DNA of 64,000 nucleotides, taken from NCBI RefSeq assembly GCF_029269835.1, contig NZ_JARJBB010000002.1, positions 62,001 through 126,000 of the forward strand, read 5' to 3'. The notes beneath the pieces are model-generated. The model ran no database searches, had not been told where the DNA came from, and saw only the letters and a program-made list of their open reading frames with translations. This document shows positions 38,028-46,242 of the stretch, in pieces; positions within the stretch are counted from its first letter, which is position 1; each line of letters starts with the position of its first letter. A program made the position numbers and the translations under genes. The stretch is from Streptomyces tropicalis (GTDB lineage Bacteria > Actinomycetota > Actinomycetes > Streptomycetales > Streptomycetaceae).

Positions 38028-39258
38028 TAGTTCGTACTTCCTGTACGCCCAACTCCGCTGCCAGGGCCCGGAGGTCCTCAGAGGGCGACTGCCCCATGGT
38101 CAGCAGGTCCGCCGTGAGCTGCTTCACCGCCGGGAGGGCCCGCACGATCTCCGGCGACAGCTCACGCGCCCGCAGCAGCGCTGAAACCGCATCAGCGACT
38201 TGTCTACGCTGGGCATAGGCCCTGGCGACATCGATCTGAAAGCGGGTCTGCCGTTCAGCAGAGAGGCCCGATGCATCGACCCCCTGTGCTGCCCGCAGGG
38301 CAACGCCCGCGTCCCCCAGATCGACCGCGACAGCAACCTCATGCAGGCCGACGTTGGTCGGCCCGAACTCCGTGTTGTAGTCGTTTCGCCCGTCGCCGAC
38401 CTGGTCCGCCATCGTGCGAGCGTCGCGGAGATGCCCGTACGCTTCATCGGCCAGGTTCAACCGGGCAGCAGCGACCGACCGTTGCAGGGTCAGCGCACCA
38501 CGCAACGCCACTGCCTCGACTTGTCCGGACTCCGCCAGGGGTCGCAAAGCGTCAGCCGCACTCCCCGACACCTGCGCCGCCTGCTCGAAGTGACGGGCCC
38601 CGAGGAAGACGAGAGACAGCCTGAACTCGCCAGCCGCCATCAGCAGCGGATCATTCGCCCGTTCCGCAGCGACCACGGCGCGGTCGACGGCGATCCAGGC
38701 CGCCTCAGGCTCCCCCATGTTCGCCAGCGCGCCACTACACGTGTGATACATGACGGCCAGGAGGCGAAACAGCTCGGGACGCTCCGACTCCGGAACCGAC
38801 CGAGTGGCCGACTCCAGTCGCGGAACCAGCCCTTCGAGCAACTCGGCCAGGTCGGCGTAGTTGCCCTGATGCGTCAGTGACCAGGCGCGGTCGACTTCAG
38901 CGCGGAGCGCCGGCACATCCGGAGACGCGTCCTGCTGACCGAGGACGGCTTTCAACGAGTGCGCCGCACTCAGCACGAGCCGCAGCCGGCTCGCGCCGGG
39001 GGGTTCGACTTCGCTCACCGACGCCACGATCGGCGCCTCTGCCGCCAGCTCGGCAATGGGGAGTTCGAGAACCTCGGCGACCTTTTCCAGCACGGTCATG
39101 CGGTCGATACGGCGCACGCCCCGCTCCACCTGGGAGACCCAGGCTTCCGAACGCCCCAGCAGCCCGGCGAACTCCTTCTGCGACAACCCGCGACGCTTGC
39201 GATTGAAAGCGATCTTGCGGCCGAGCGCCTTCTGGTACTCAGTGCTCAACGTCCACAC
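38020..39258 (-). CDS. XRE-family regulator with TPR-like C-terminus
   Basis: 412 residues. The N-terminal HTH is KIAFNRKRRGLSQKEFAGLL with RSEAWVSQVERG (about 15-47). The rest (80-400) is a helical, TPR-like repeat region with alternating Ala/Leu-rich helices (AAWIAVDRAVVAAERAND and others), a ligand- or peptide-sensing layout found in Streptomyces transcription factors. The start is GTG 39258, overlapping the ABM gene by 20 bp; TTG 39249 is an alternative. It replaces the GntR-type KorSA of pSAM2 in this element and is the probable master regulator of transfer. Confidence 0.85.
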   Translation of the reverse strand: MWTLSTEYQKALGRKIAFNRKRRGLSQKEFAGLLGRSEAWVSQVERGVRRIDRMTVLEKVAEVLELPIAELAAEAPIVASVSEVEPPGASRLRLVLSAAHSLKAVLGQQDASPDVPALRAEVDRAWSLTHQGNYADLAELLEGLVPRLESATRSVPESERPELFRLLAVMYHTCSGALANMGEPEAAWIAVDRAVVAAERANDPLLMAAGEFRLSLVFLGARHFEQAAQVSGSAADALRPLAESGQVEAVALRGALTLQRSVAAARLNLADEAYGHLRDARTMADQVGDGRNDYNTEFGPTNVGLHEVAVAVDLGDAGVALRAAQGVDASGLSAERQTRFQIDVARAYAQRRQVADAVSALLRARELSPEIVRALPAVKQLTADLLTMGQSPSEDLRALAAELGVQEVRTST

Positions 39259-39553
39259 CCTTGCCGGACACGAAGTCCAAGCGATCGACCTCGATACCGG
39301 AGAGGTACTGGTCCCGCTCGGAGAGGAAGGCCCTCACATAGTCCTTCGACTCGTGCTCGTGGAAGGCGTCACGGTCCCGGTAGAGCTCGTAGAACACACG
39401 CTCCAGTGGACGGCCGTCAACCCGGTGCACGGCGTAGATCACCGTTCCGGGCTCGTGCGCGCGGATCTGCTCACCAGTGCGCGCCACCAGGTCATCGAAT
39501 GCAGCCGCCGCCGCGTCGTCCTTGCAGGTGAAGCGCACCATCAGTCCGAACAT
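39239..39553 (-). CDS. Antibiotic biosynthesis monooxygenase (ABM)-domain protein
   Basis: 104 residues from ATG 39553 with AAAGGA upstream. It has the ferredoxin-like ABM fold: MFGLMVRFTCKDDAAAAAFD, then EPGTVIYAVHRVDG, and HEHESKDYVRAFLSE. Related proteins are heme- or cofactor-independent quinol monooxygenases. It is cotranscribed with the XRE regulator, an association common in Streptomyces elements, and may sense or modify a small signal. The substrate is unknown. Confidence 0.78.
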   Translation of the reverse strand: MFGLMVRFTCKDDAAAAAFDDLVARTGEQIRAHEPGTVIYAVHRVDGRPLERVFYELYRDRDAFHEHESKDYVRAFLSERDQYLSGIEVDRLDFVSGKGVDVEH

Positions 39554-39632
39554 GCGCGGTCCTTTCTCCATGGCATCCAGGTCAGCACCAGACCACACGG
39601 CGAACGCTATGCGCAGCCCGCCCGCACGAAAA

Positions 39633-39690
39633 GTACGAACCCGCACTCCCCGTACGCGCACATTCGGTACGGTGCTAGTACTAATTGTAC
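39633..39690. promoter_or_regulatory. GTAC-rich divergent promoter region
   Basis: Five GTAC motifs in 58 bases (39633, 39652, 39667, 39678, 39687) between the divergent ABM/XRE operon and the ATPase gene. The centre GTGCTAGTACTAATTGTAC resembles one arm of the palindrome at 37996. Probable autoregulatory operator cluster. Confidence 0.55.
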
Positions 39691-39766
39691 GGCTCTGCAT
39701 GGTCCGTGTCAGCCAGTCCGTTTGGCCGGCACAGAAAGCAGCAGGTCAACCGCCGTGGAGGACGCC

Positions 39767-40219
39767 ATGCCCACCCATCGACGCACCTTCCCCGCAGAAG
39801 CCCGGGAACTCCGTACCGCACGCAACTGGACCCGAGCCACGCTGGACGGCCACCCCCGGTCCGAGGACGCCGCACTGATCGTGACCGAACTCGGCACCAA
39901 CGCTCTCCGGCACACCGACAGCGGGAACGCTGCCGGCACCTTTCATGTGGCGCTCACCGTCTCCGAGCTGACGACCTTCATCGCTGTCACCGACTCGGGG
40001 AGCTCCAAGAGCACTCCCGAGATCCAAAGGGCATCGCTTCATACCACCCACGGCCGAGGACTCGGCATGGTCGCCGCCCTGGCCGACGGCATCACGGTTG
40101 GCGGCGACGACTCCGGCCGCACCGTCACGGCCGAACTCCGCGTCCCGGCAGACTGCAACCGTCCCGCGGTCTCCCCGGAGCACACGGCGGACGCGATTCC
40201 CGGAGTCCGCCAGTGCTGA
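39767..40219 (+). CDS. RsbW-like histidine-kinase-fold ATPase (anti-sigma type)
   Basis: 150 residues from ATG 39767, GGAGG six bases upstream. HATPase_c fold: TELGTNALRHTDSG (N-box), VTDSGSS (G1 box) and HGRGLGMVAALADG (G2 box). Such single-domain proteins in Streptomyces control sigma factors or act in signalling networks. No sigma factor or antagonist gene is adjacent. The next gene overlaps by one base (TGATG). Confidence 0.85.
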   Translation: MPTHRRTFPAEARELRTARNWTRATLDGHPRSEDAALIVTELGTNALRHTDSGNAAGTFHVALTVSELTTFIAVTDSGSSKSTPEIQRASLHTTHGRGLGMVAALADGITVGGDDSGRTVTAELRVPADCNRPAVSPEHTADAIPGVRQC

Positions 40220-40611
40220 TGGACGAGCCCCAGCATGGCTACTGGTGCGAGTGCTGGACCACAGGCCTCAGGGACAGTGCTGAGCTGCCCGAACTCCGCG
40301 CGTCACTCGATGCCTACTCGGCAGCTCAGGCCGACAGGTGGGTTGCAGTCGCTCTACGCACGATCTCTCCCGCGCTCGACCCCGAGGCCTCCGACGAGGC
40401 ATGGGCTTGGCTGTACGAGGGCCGCATCGCCACGCGTCGCGCTCTCCTTCTTCGCAAGCCCTGCAGGGTCTCGGTCACGCATGGCAGCACACGCATCACC
40501 TGGACGATTCGACCGGTGATCTTCCTGGGACTCGCACTCCGAAAGGACGCAGAACTACCGGCGTGCGCCTACCGGTTCAAACCCCACACGGGCACAGCCG
40601 ATCTGAAGTAA
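40219..40611 (+). CDS. Conserved hypothetical protein coupled to the ATPase
   Basis: 130 residues from ATG 40219, overlapping the previous stop codon. Charged and soluble, with YWCECWTTGLRDSAELPELRAS at the start and WLYEGRIATRRALLLR in the middle. No domain recognised. Likely functions with the RsbW-like protein, based only on coupling. Confidence 0.6.
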   Translation: MDEPQHGYWCECWTTGLRDSAELPELRASLDAYSAAQADRWVAVALRTISPALDPEASDEAWAWLYEGRIATRRALLLRKPCRVSVTHGSTRITWTIRPVIFLGLALRKDAELPACAYRFKPHTGTADLK

Positions 40612-40704
40612 CGCATGCTGGCCGGCGCCAGGAGAATCCACGTCCTCTGAGCAGCTGCCGCGCCTACGCTCCTCGTAGCACGCATCCAAACGAGGGAGAC
40701 ACCT

Positions 40705-40986
40705 GTGCCTGAGGAACCGGACGGCGTGGTCATCTACTGGCGCCCCTTGTGTACGTACTGCCTGAAGCTGCTCACGCAACTGCGCTTCACGCACCTGCAG
40801 TACTCCAAGGTGAACATCTGGCGGGACCCGGATGCAGCGGCCTTCGTCCGGTCGGTCGCGGACGGGAACGAGACCGTGCCCACGGTGACCGTGGCAGGCC
40901 GATCCATGGTGAACCCATCGAAGCGAGAGCTCCTTGAAGCGGTCGAGGCCTACGCGCCACACCTGTTGGGCAAGCCGGCTGACTGA
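40705..40986 (+). CDS. Glutaredoxin/mycoredoxin-like protein
   Basis: 93 residues from GTG 40705 (GAGGGAG upstream). Thioredoxin fold with active site CTYC (in WRPLCTYCLK, residues 16-19), a cis-Pro region ETVPTVTVAGRS and a C-terminal helix. In actinobacteria such proteins (mycoredoxins) reduce mycothiol mixed disulfides. It is at the edge of the element backbone, before the low-GC defence genes. Confidence 0.82.
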   Translation: MPEEPDGVVIYWRPLCTYCLKLLTQLRFTHLQYSKVNIWRDPDAAAFVRSVADGNETVPTVTVAGRSMVNPSKRELLEAVEAYAPHLLGKPAD

Positions 40987-41426
40987 GGTCCCGTCAAGCA
41001 TCACGTGAAGTCAGACAGCCCCGCCAAGCAGCATGAGTTACAACCTTCTCTACTGGTTCAAGGCGGCTCGCTCCGCTCACCGCGCGCGGCCCGGCCCCCG
41101 GCCGGGCCTGCGCTCCTGCCTTCGTCCCGCTCCAGCCCGGCCGGCGCCCGTGCCGCGCTCACGGAAATCAGCCGCCTGATTCCAGAGAAGGGGGATACAT
41201 CGCGGCTGGGGCGGTCGACTCCACGGTTTTACGAGGCCACTTTGGCGAGAGCCTCGCAGATCATGGTTCCCACATCGTGCTTCACCTGGCAGGTCCACAG
41301 ACTGCCCGACGCGCCAGAAGCTTACGAAGCCATGATCACTCGCGCCAAAGCAGCGTCACCCCAGCGTCGCTCCGTCGACCTGGGAATATTCGACCGCAAC
41401 AACCAGACGCAGGGGAAATGCGATAG
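40987..41426. other. Non-coding or degenerate stretch before the defence island
   Basis: 440 bases. A plus-strand frame (41005-41433) exists, but its codon pattern changes midway and lacks a family. Part of it, HRLPDAPEAYEAM, resembles the C-terminal segment of zinc-type alcohol dehydrogenases, so it may be a decayed remnant. It marks the drop to lower GC. Confidence 0.4.
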
Positions 41427-42059
41427 CTACTGACTTCGCTGCGGCAATGCAGGAACCGAACCAGTCTCAAGTTGAACGACGTAGTTTTGAAACTCCGACA
41501 CCCAAGTCAAGGTTTCATTCTCCATCAGCAGAGACGTCACGTCGACGAATCTCACTAGTTCCTGCACCGCTTCGGAAAAGCTATCTGAGCTCGGCTGCTG
41601 AACTAGTTTCGCCTCAATCCGTAGCCACGATGCCTGAAACATCACCAGCTGACGATTTAGGGAGATAGCAGTGGAAACATACCTCATCCACGAGGAGGAG
41701 AACCCACACACCCTATCGACGGCAACGCAGCAAGCACCTAGCCCGATTATCCCGTATCCCCAGATCGCTTGGCGGGACCACCCCATGCCCACCACCACCA
41801 CTGGCGCGACTGTTCCTAAGGCGAAGCTCAGCACAGCTGAGATTCGCAGAAAACGCGACCATCTCGACTTTGAGACCTTCTCTCGCGTGTACCAGTTGAT
41901 CGATTCAATTACAAAAGACTCAACCCAGGAGTACAGTTCATGGATAGCTTTCGCCTCGCCTCCTCGCTTTACCATTTCTGGCAACGCTACGGCCCGCAAG
42001 TCACCAGTTCCGTAACGACTATTTGACGCCACGCCTCTTGCCTCACTGGAAGTAGCCAT
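41427..42059 (-). CDS. SLATT-domain two-TM putative effector
   Basis: 210 residues from ATG 42059, overlapping the 3' end of the upstream gene by 17 bp. The central part INWYTREKVSKSRWSRFLR precedes two membrane helices (about 71-92 and 98-118), followed by a long helical tail (SLNRQLVMFQASWLRIEAKLV), the characteristic SLATT layout. SLATT proteins are predicted pore-forming effectors associated with SMODS nucleotidyltransferases, SLOG proteins and other conflict systems. No nucleotidyltransferase is nearby. Its partner here is the HD/Hsp90-type ATPase. GC is well below the backbone, and it contains a TTA codon (41817-41819). Confidence 0.8.
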   Translation of the reverse strand: MATSSEARGVASNSRYGTGDLRAVALPEMVKRGGEAKAIHELYSWVESFVIESINWYTREKVSKSRWSRFLRISAVLSFALGTVAPVVVVGMGWSRQAIWGYGIIGLGACCVAVDRVCGFSSSWMRYVSTAISLNRQLVMFQASWLRIEAKLVQQPSSDSFSEAVQELVRFVDVTSLLMENETLTWVSEFQNYVVQLETGSVPALPQRSQ

Positions 42060-45000
42060 AACCCCCGCCCCAACGCTGCCACTTTCGGGTATCAAAAAAC
42101 TGCACCGACGCATTCCCGCTGCGAGCAATTTCCACGAACTCTGACCAATCGACCAAGTGCAGGAGCCCAAGCCTCAGCAACGTCTCTTGAGTCTCTGCTG
42201 CAGAGAATGCCCTACGGGTTCCAGAAAAACGGCTATAGTACTCCTCCAGACCTGTTCTTTGAGTGATAAGCCAACAGAGCAAGAGCAAGCGTGTCGCGGA
42301 GTCTTCGGGAGCTCCCTCCGAAGTGAGTACATCCACCATCCCCTGCCAAGGGTGACCAGGCAGAAGGTACCGAGTATCTCCTGCAATGAACCCTCGCATG
42401 TTGTCACTGAATCCGGAAACAGCTACTTCACCGATTGGAACTCTGACGAGAGGAGTAGCGTTCTGCCCAGAGTAGCTGTCGCGCTCGCGCTCCAAGAGAT
42501 CGAGTGGGCTGTTAAGTACATCCTCGGGCGTCCACCGCTGACTAGCAGTCTTCTTAAACCAGGTGACGCTGCAGGTTCGATTACCGATGTCTCCAGCTAC
42601 CTCACCGATCTCCCACTCCGACAGGAAAAGCTCGTCGACTTCATCCGTTCTCCCTAGGCGTGAGCAGAGAATGGGATTACTCGATGAAGAGTTGTCGTTT
42701 TGATGCGCGCGAAGAAGATCAAGCACGGATTCGCGGGTGCCGCCCGGAAGCTCCCTAAGTAGATATTCCACGTGCTCAGTAACAGCACTCTCCGTGGTTT
42801 CAATTCTGTCGTACTGACGCAACTCTTGGACTGTTACTCTTTTCCTGACGCCTTCCTCTTCGACGAGGAAAAAGGGGATCCCTTGAATTGCTTCTCTAAG
42901 CAGCGTCGAAGACAGCGGAGGGCTTCCTGCTTTTCTGAGAGGCCCGGCAATAAATACGGCTTCCTCAGTCGCCCAGGTAATTGAGTGCTGACGTTCGGTT
43001 TGCAGTTGCTGAATTTCCTCGATTACATGTCGGCAGTAGGCTTCGTAGCACTGCCGTACAAAGTCGCTCAACTCAGGTGTCGGTTCCAGAGTTGATCTGG
43101 CGACATTTGTGCGAGGGGACATCGGGCCGAAAGTGTTTGCAAGCGCCGCGATAGGTCCAATACTGCGAAAACCAGGCGTGACTTGTTCAACGCGGATTCC
43201 GGAAACACAAACGCCCGTAGTAAGAGCAGCATCGTGAATGATTTTTCGTGCTGAGCGCTGCTCGGCCGCCAAGAAGGTCCACTCCCTAAAGTGCTCGTTC
43301 CACCTTAGGGCATAAGCGATCGACATACCCTCGTTCTGGCGCTCGACTACTTTAATTTCACCTTTCTTCAGCGCCGAAGCACGGCTAGGACTAGTGTGCC
43401 TAATCGAGTCTTCTAGGGCATGCCCCACAGAGGAGTAACCAACCGTCTGGGCCGCTTCTTCGTCTTCTTGCACCGTGACGTTACATCCTGGCAATACAAT
43501 CCAGTGCTGCGCAGTCTTGGTTACGTTTTTCAGTTCCGCACTCGGCCGTAGGGTCAACTTCACAATGGTACCGTGCGGGCGAATAGACGCTGGGACTTCG
43601 TGATTCTTCTCCAAAGTGCGCACCAAGTACTGCCCATGAACCGAGCGCAGGGAAAGCTGTCGAGCCTTTTCCTCGTCGGGGTGGCATGTGATGATCTCGA
43701 CTTGGTCAGCGACCATGAAGGTTGATAGGACACCAATACCAAACCGGCTAATGGGACTAAAGGAAGGGTTCTTTTTGCGAAACTCGGGATCCTGATAGAG
43801 GCTAGAGCCTGCCCGCAAAAGATTATTTTCAATGACTCCCTGAGTCATACCAGTTCCATTATCACAGACCTCGAGTGTGCGTTCCTCACTGTTCCAGCGA
43901 ATGCGTACTTCTCCATGCTGCGGCGCACTGGAGCCGTGCTTCACTCGAACAGCATCAATCGAGTTCTGTACGAGTTCTCTTAGAACTACGTTAGTGTCAT
44001 TGTAGAGAGTGTGTCCGGTCAGAAGGTCGAGAACTCGCTCTTGATCGATTGTGAACTGAAACGGCTCCGTGAGGAATCCGCGCGCCTCCACACGTGTAGT
44101 GTCGATAACCTTCCATGGAAAAAAGTACTTAGAGCCTTTGCTCGAATTTGAACGCTGCACCCATTCGTGACTTTTCCGCAATTGGTCGGCGGCATATTTC
44201 AGATATGATGTTAGCCCGAAGAAGCCATTCTCGTCAGTAAAAGTTGCATGGATGGCAATAGCGTCTTGCGGTGCAGTATCTGAAGGAATTCCGTCCTTAT
44301 CTGTACCCTTCATCGCTACGACAGCACGTACGGCTGACTGTTTTGCCCATTCATTTTGACTGATGGGGTCTGAGGGGTTGAACACGCGAAATGCGACCGA
44401 CGGAGTACGGTCACGCGTGATGTGGAGCAGATCTACTGTGCGAAGAAGCACAGCAGCGAATTGCACGTTCGCTCGTTCAAGATCTGACGATCCGTAGTAC
44501 TGATCTACAGGGTACTTCTTTACGTCATAAAGGTCATCCAGGTGATGACTTTCGCACACCTTAGCCAGGTCTTCTTTGAATACAGATTCAATTGAACTTA
44601 AAAGCTGCTGAACTTCCGAAACTATACGCTCACTCGCACCGAGGTTGGTAGAAGAGTCCCCTTCAACCCATTTGCGCACTCTAGCGGCATGATTATAGCG
44701 CACGAATTCCTGATAGAGAAACTTTTCCCTCTCATGCTTGCTCAAACTGGTAAGGCGGGCGGAGTAATCTCTCCCTTCGGCATCGGGCGTGTTGAGAGTA
44801 CTCCTGCAGAAATCTGAAAACTCCGACTCGTCGCGTCTTTCGTATTCATCCTTAGTGACCAGCATGCCAAGGTCGTGAAAGTAGACAGACAGAACAATAA
44901 GTAGCCAGTCTGCTGGCGTCATTGCCTCGCGAGTCTGCGGCGTCACAAGCCAATCGAGCTTCTTCAACATCGCATCGATATGCGTGATGTCATGCTTGGT

Positions 45001-45147
45001 GTATTCGTCAAAGAAGCCGTAATGACCGATTCTTCCAAGTAGCTCCTCGAGCTCCCTTCGAGCCTGAGTGAGATTGAACCCGCCAAATGCAGCAAGGCGG
45101 CATGCCTCGTCCGCATACTGCTCTGCGAGTGATGGAAATTCGGTCAC
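42043..45147 (-). CDS. HD-domain + Hsp90-type ATPase fusion, putative defence sensor
   Basis: 1034 residues from GTG 45147 (AGGGGGCC upstream). Residues about 45-260 form an HD hydrolase-like domain with HDITHID (52-58), FHDLGML (His-Asp 91-92), a His in ESHHLDDL and a later Asp in RTVDLLH, so the metal ligands look complete. Residues about 375-560 are a GHKL/Hsp90-type ATPase with ELVQNSIDA (about 389-397, N-box), DNGTGM (about 428-433) and FGIGVLSTF (about 469-477). The remaining 470 residues are unrecognised and may bind the target. Codon use is AT-rich for the genome and includes TTA (44599-44601). It likely controls or activates SLATT, its overlapping partner. Confidence 0.8.
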   Translation of the reverse strand: MTEFPSLAEQYADEACRLAAFGGFNLTQARRELEELLGRIGHYGFFDEYTKHDITHIDAMLKKLDWLVTPQTREAMTPADWLLIVLSVYFHDLGMLVTKDEYERRDESEFSDFCRSTLNTPDAEGRDYSARLTSLSKHEREKFLYQEFVRYNHAARVRKWVEGDSSTNLGASERIVSEVQQLLSSIESVFKEDLAKVCESHHLDDLYDVKKYPVDQYYGSSDLERANVQFAAVLLRTVDLLHITRDRTPSVAFRVFNPSDPISQNEWAKQSAVRAVVAMKGTDKDGIPSDTAPQDAIAIHATFTDENGFFGLTSYLKYAADQLRKSHEWVQRSNSSKGSKYFFPWKVIDTTRVEARGFLTEPFQFTIDQERVLDLLTGHTLYNDTNVVLRELVQNSIDAVRVKHGSSAPQHGEVRIRWNSEERTLEVCDNGTGMTQGVIENNLLRAGSSLYQDPEFRKKNPSFSPISRFGIGVLSTFMVADQVEIITCHPDEEKARQLSLRSVHGQYLVRTLEKNHEVPASIRPHGTIVKLTLRPSAELKNVTKTAQHWIVLPGCNVTVQEDEEAAQTVGYSSVGHALEDSIRHTSPSRASALKKGEIKVVERQNEGMSIAYALRWNEHFREWTFLAAEQRSARKIIHDAALTTGVCVSGIRVEQVTPGFRSIGPIAALANTFGPMSPRTNVARSTLEPTPELSDFVRQCYEAYCRHVIEEIQQLQTERQHSITWATEEAVFIAGPLRKAGSPPLSSTLLREAIQGIPFFLVEEEGVRKRVTVQELRQYDRIETTESAVTEHVEYLLRELPGGTRESVLDLLRAHQNDNSSSSNPILCSRLGRTDEVDELFLSEWEIGEVAGDIGNRTCSVTWFKKTASQRWTPEDVLNSPLDLLERERDSYSGQNATPLVRVPIGEVAVSGFSDNMRGFIAGDTRYLLPGHPWQGMVDVLTSEGAPEDSATRLLLLCWLITQRTGLEEYYSRFSGTRRAFSAAETQETLLRLGLLHLVDWSEFVEIARSGNASVQFFDTRKWQRWGGGYGYFQ

Positions 45148-45629
45148 AATAGGCCCCCTGGTCGTCTTCTACCTGAGGTTAGCGCTCATTAGCTAGCTGC
45201 GTACCGGAAACTTCTAACTTTCCCCTCAAAGTGCTGCCTTGTGGTAGAGAGATCCGGCGCAGCACGACCTCCCGGTCATAGTCCAGCCCACCCTTTGAGG
45301 GCAGCATCAATCTTCCCAAGCTGAGAGCTCAGGCGCCCATGAACATGTGCCGGCCGTCGCAGCTTGCTCTGGTCCACGGCACTGGCAGCGTGGCTGAGGC
45401 CGGTGGGACTGCAGCGAAGCACACGCGCGCCTGATCGGTCGACGCACCCGCCGTCGTGGCTGACTGTCGTCGGCTGAGGTTCGTGCCACAACCGTGCCAG
45501 ATGCAGGGGTCAGTCACGGTCAACGCCGGTGCCCCGCGGTCGAGTAGCCGCCCGCTGCCTCGGCCGACGAAGTCGCAGCTCAGCCCACAGATCACCCAGC
45601 CTCTCTCCTAACGTGGTAGTCCGGCCCGC
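45148..45629. other. Region between the two defence operons
   Basis: 482 bases with no convincing gene. The part next to 45147 must contain the promoter of the HD-Hsp90/SLATT pair (AT-rich at 45170-45240). The rest has higher GC and short frames only. It could be a decayed remnant, but I cannot identify one. Confidence 0.4.
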
Positions 45630-45944
45630 TCACCGAGCCCACACCCGCTGGAACTCTTCAGCCGAGATAGCCTCCAGCGGATCCACCTCAGGGTCGATCG
45701 CTTGGTCTGTCAGGCCACCATGCTCGTCCTCCAGGTGCTCCCAGCTGTACCAGTGGAACTGGCCGGCCGAGGTCAGCTCGACCTGCTTGATGACGATCAA
45801 CGCATCGCGGTCGGGTACGGCCTCGACGTACCAGAGGCCGCCGTCTTCGTCAGCGTGGCGGAAGTGGTGTCGCAGGGTGGCACTCTCGTCGAGTGCTCGG
45901 AAGTAGGCCGTGATCTCTGCCGTAATGCGCTCCAGGACAACCAC
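45630..45944 (-). CDS. Hypothetical small soluble protein
   Basis: About 104 residues from GTG 45944, VVLERITAEITAYFRALDE, rich in Glu, Asp and Trp (DGGLWYVEAVPDRD, GQFHWYSWEHLED) and ending AEEFQRVWAR. A longer version from 46043 is possible; no clear ribosome site decides. Composition and even codon bias suggest a real gene. No family recognised; SUKH-like immunity proteins have similar composition but the motif is not clear. Confidence 0.55.
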   Translation of the reverse strand: MVVLERITAEITAYFRALDESATLRHHFRHADEDGGLWYVEAVPDRDALIVIKQVELTSAGQFHWYSWEHLEDEHGGLTDQAIDPEVDPLEAISAEEFQRVWAR

Positions 45945-46242
45945 AGAGCCATAGTGCCAGCGAAGGACCGCAGTTGGGCTGTTCTGACATCCACAAGTGA
46001 CATCAACGGAGCCGGACGCCAGCACTCCTAGGCGGCCTGGCATAGCCAGCGTGGTCGGGCGGCTCCCCGGCAGGATCGAGCGGCGATCGAACTCCTAAAG
46101 CGGTGGTCAGCGCAAGTGCTGTACATCTGGGAGTACAAGAACACCGTGGCCTCAGCCGATCGTCATCAGTCCAGACGATCGGCTGAGGTGCTCGGCAGCG
46201 CTGGAGCATTTTGAGAATGTAGCGCGCCTCGCCGGACGAGGC

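Noticed and set aside
41005..41433. Plus-strand frame between the glutaredoxin and SLATT genes
   Set aside because: Codon bias is inconsistent and only one short segment resembles a dehydrogenase C-terminus; treated as degenerate DNA.
42157..42657. Plus-strand frame opposite the HD-Hsp90 gene
   Set aside because: Antisense to a conserved reading frame with no recognisable domain.
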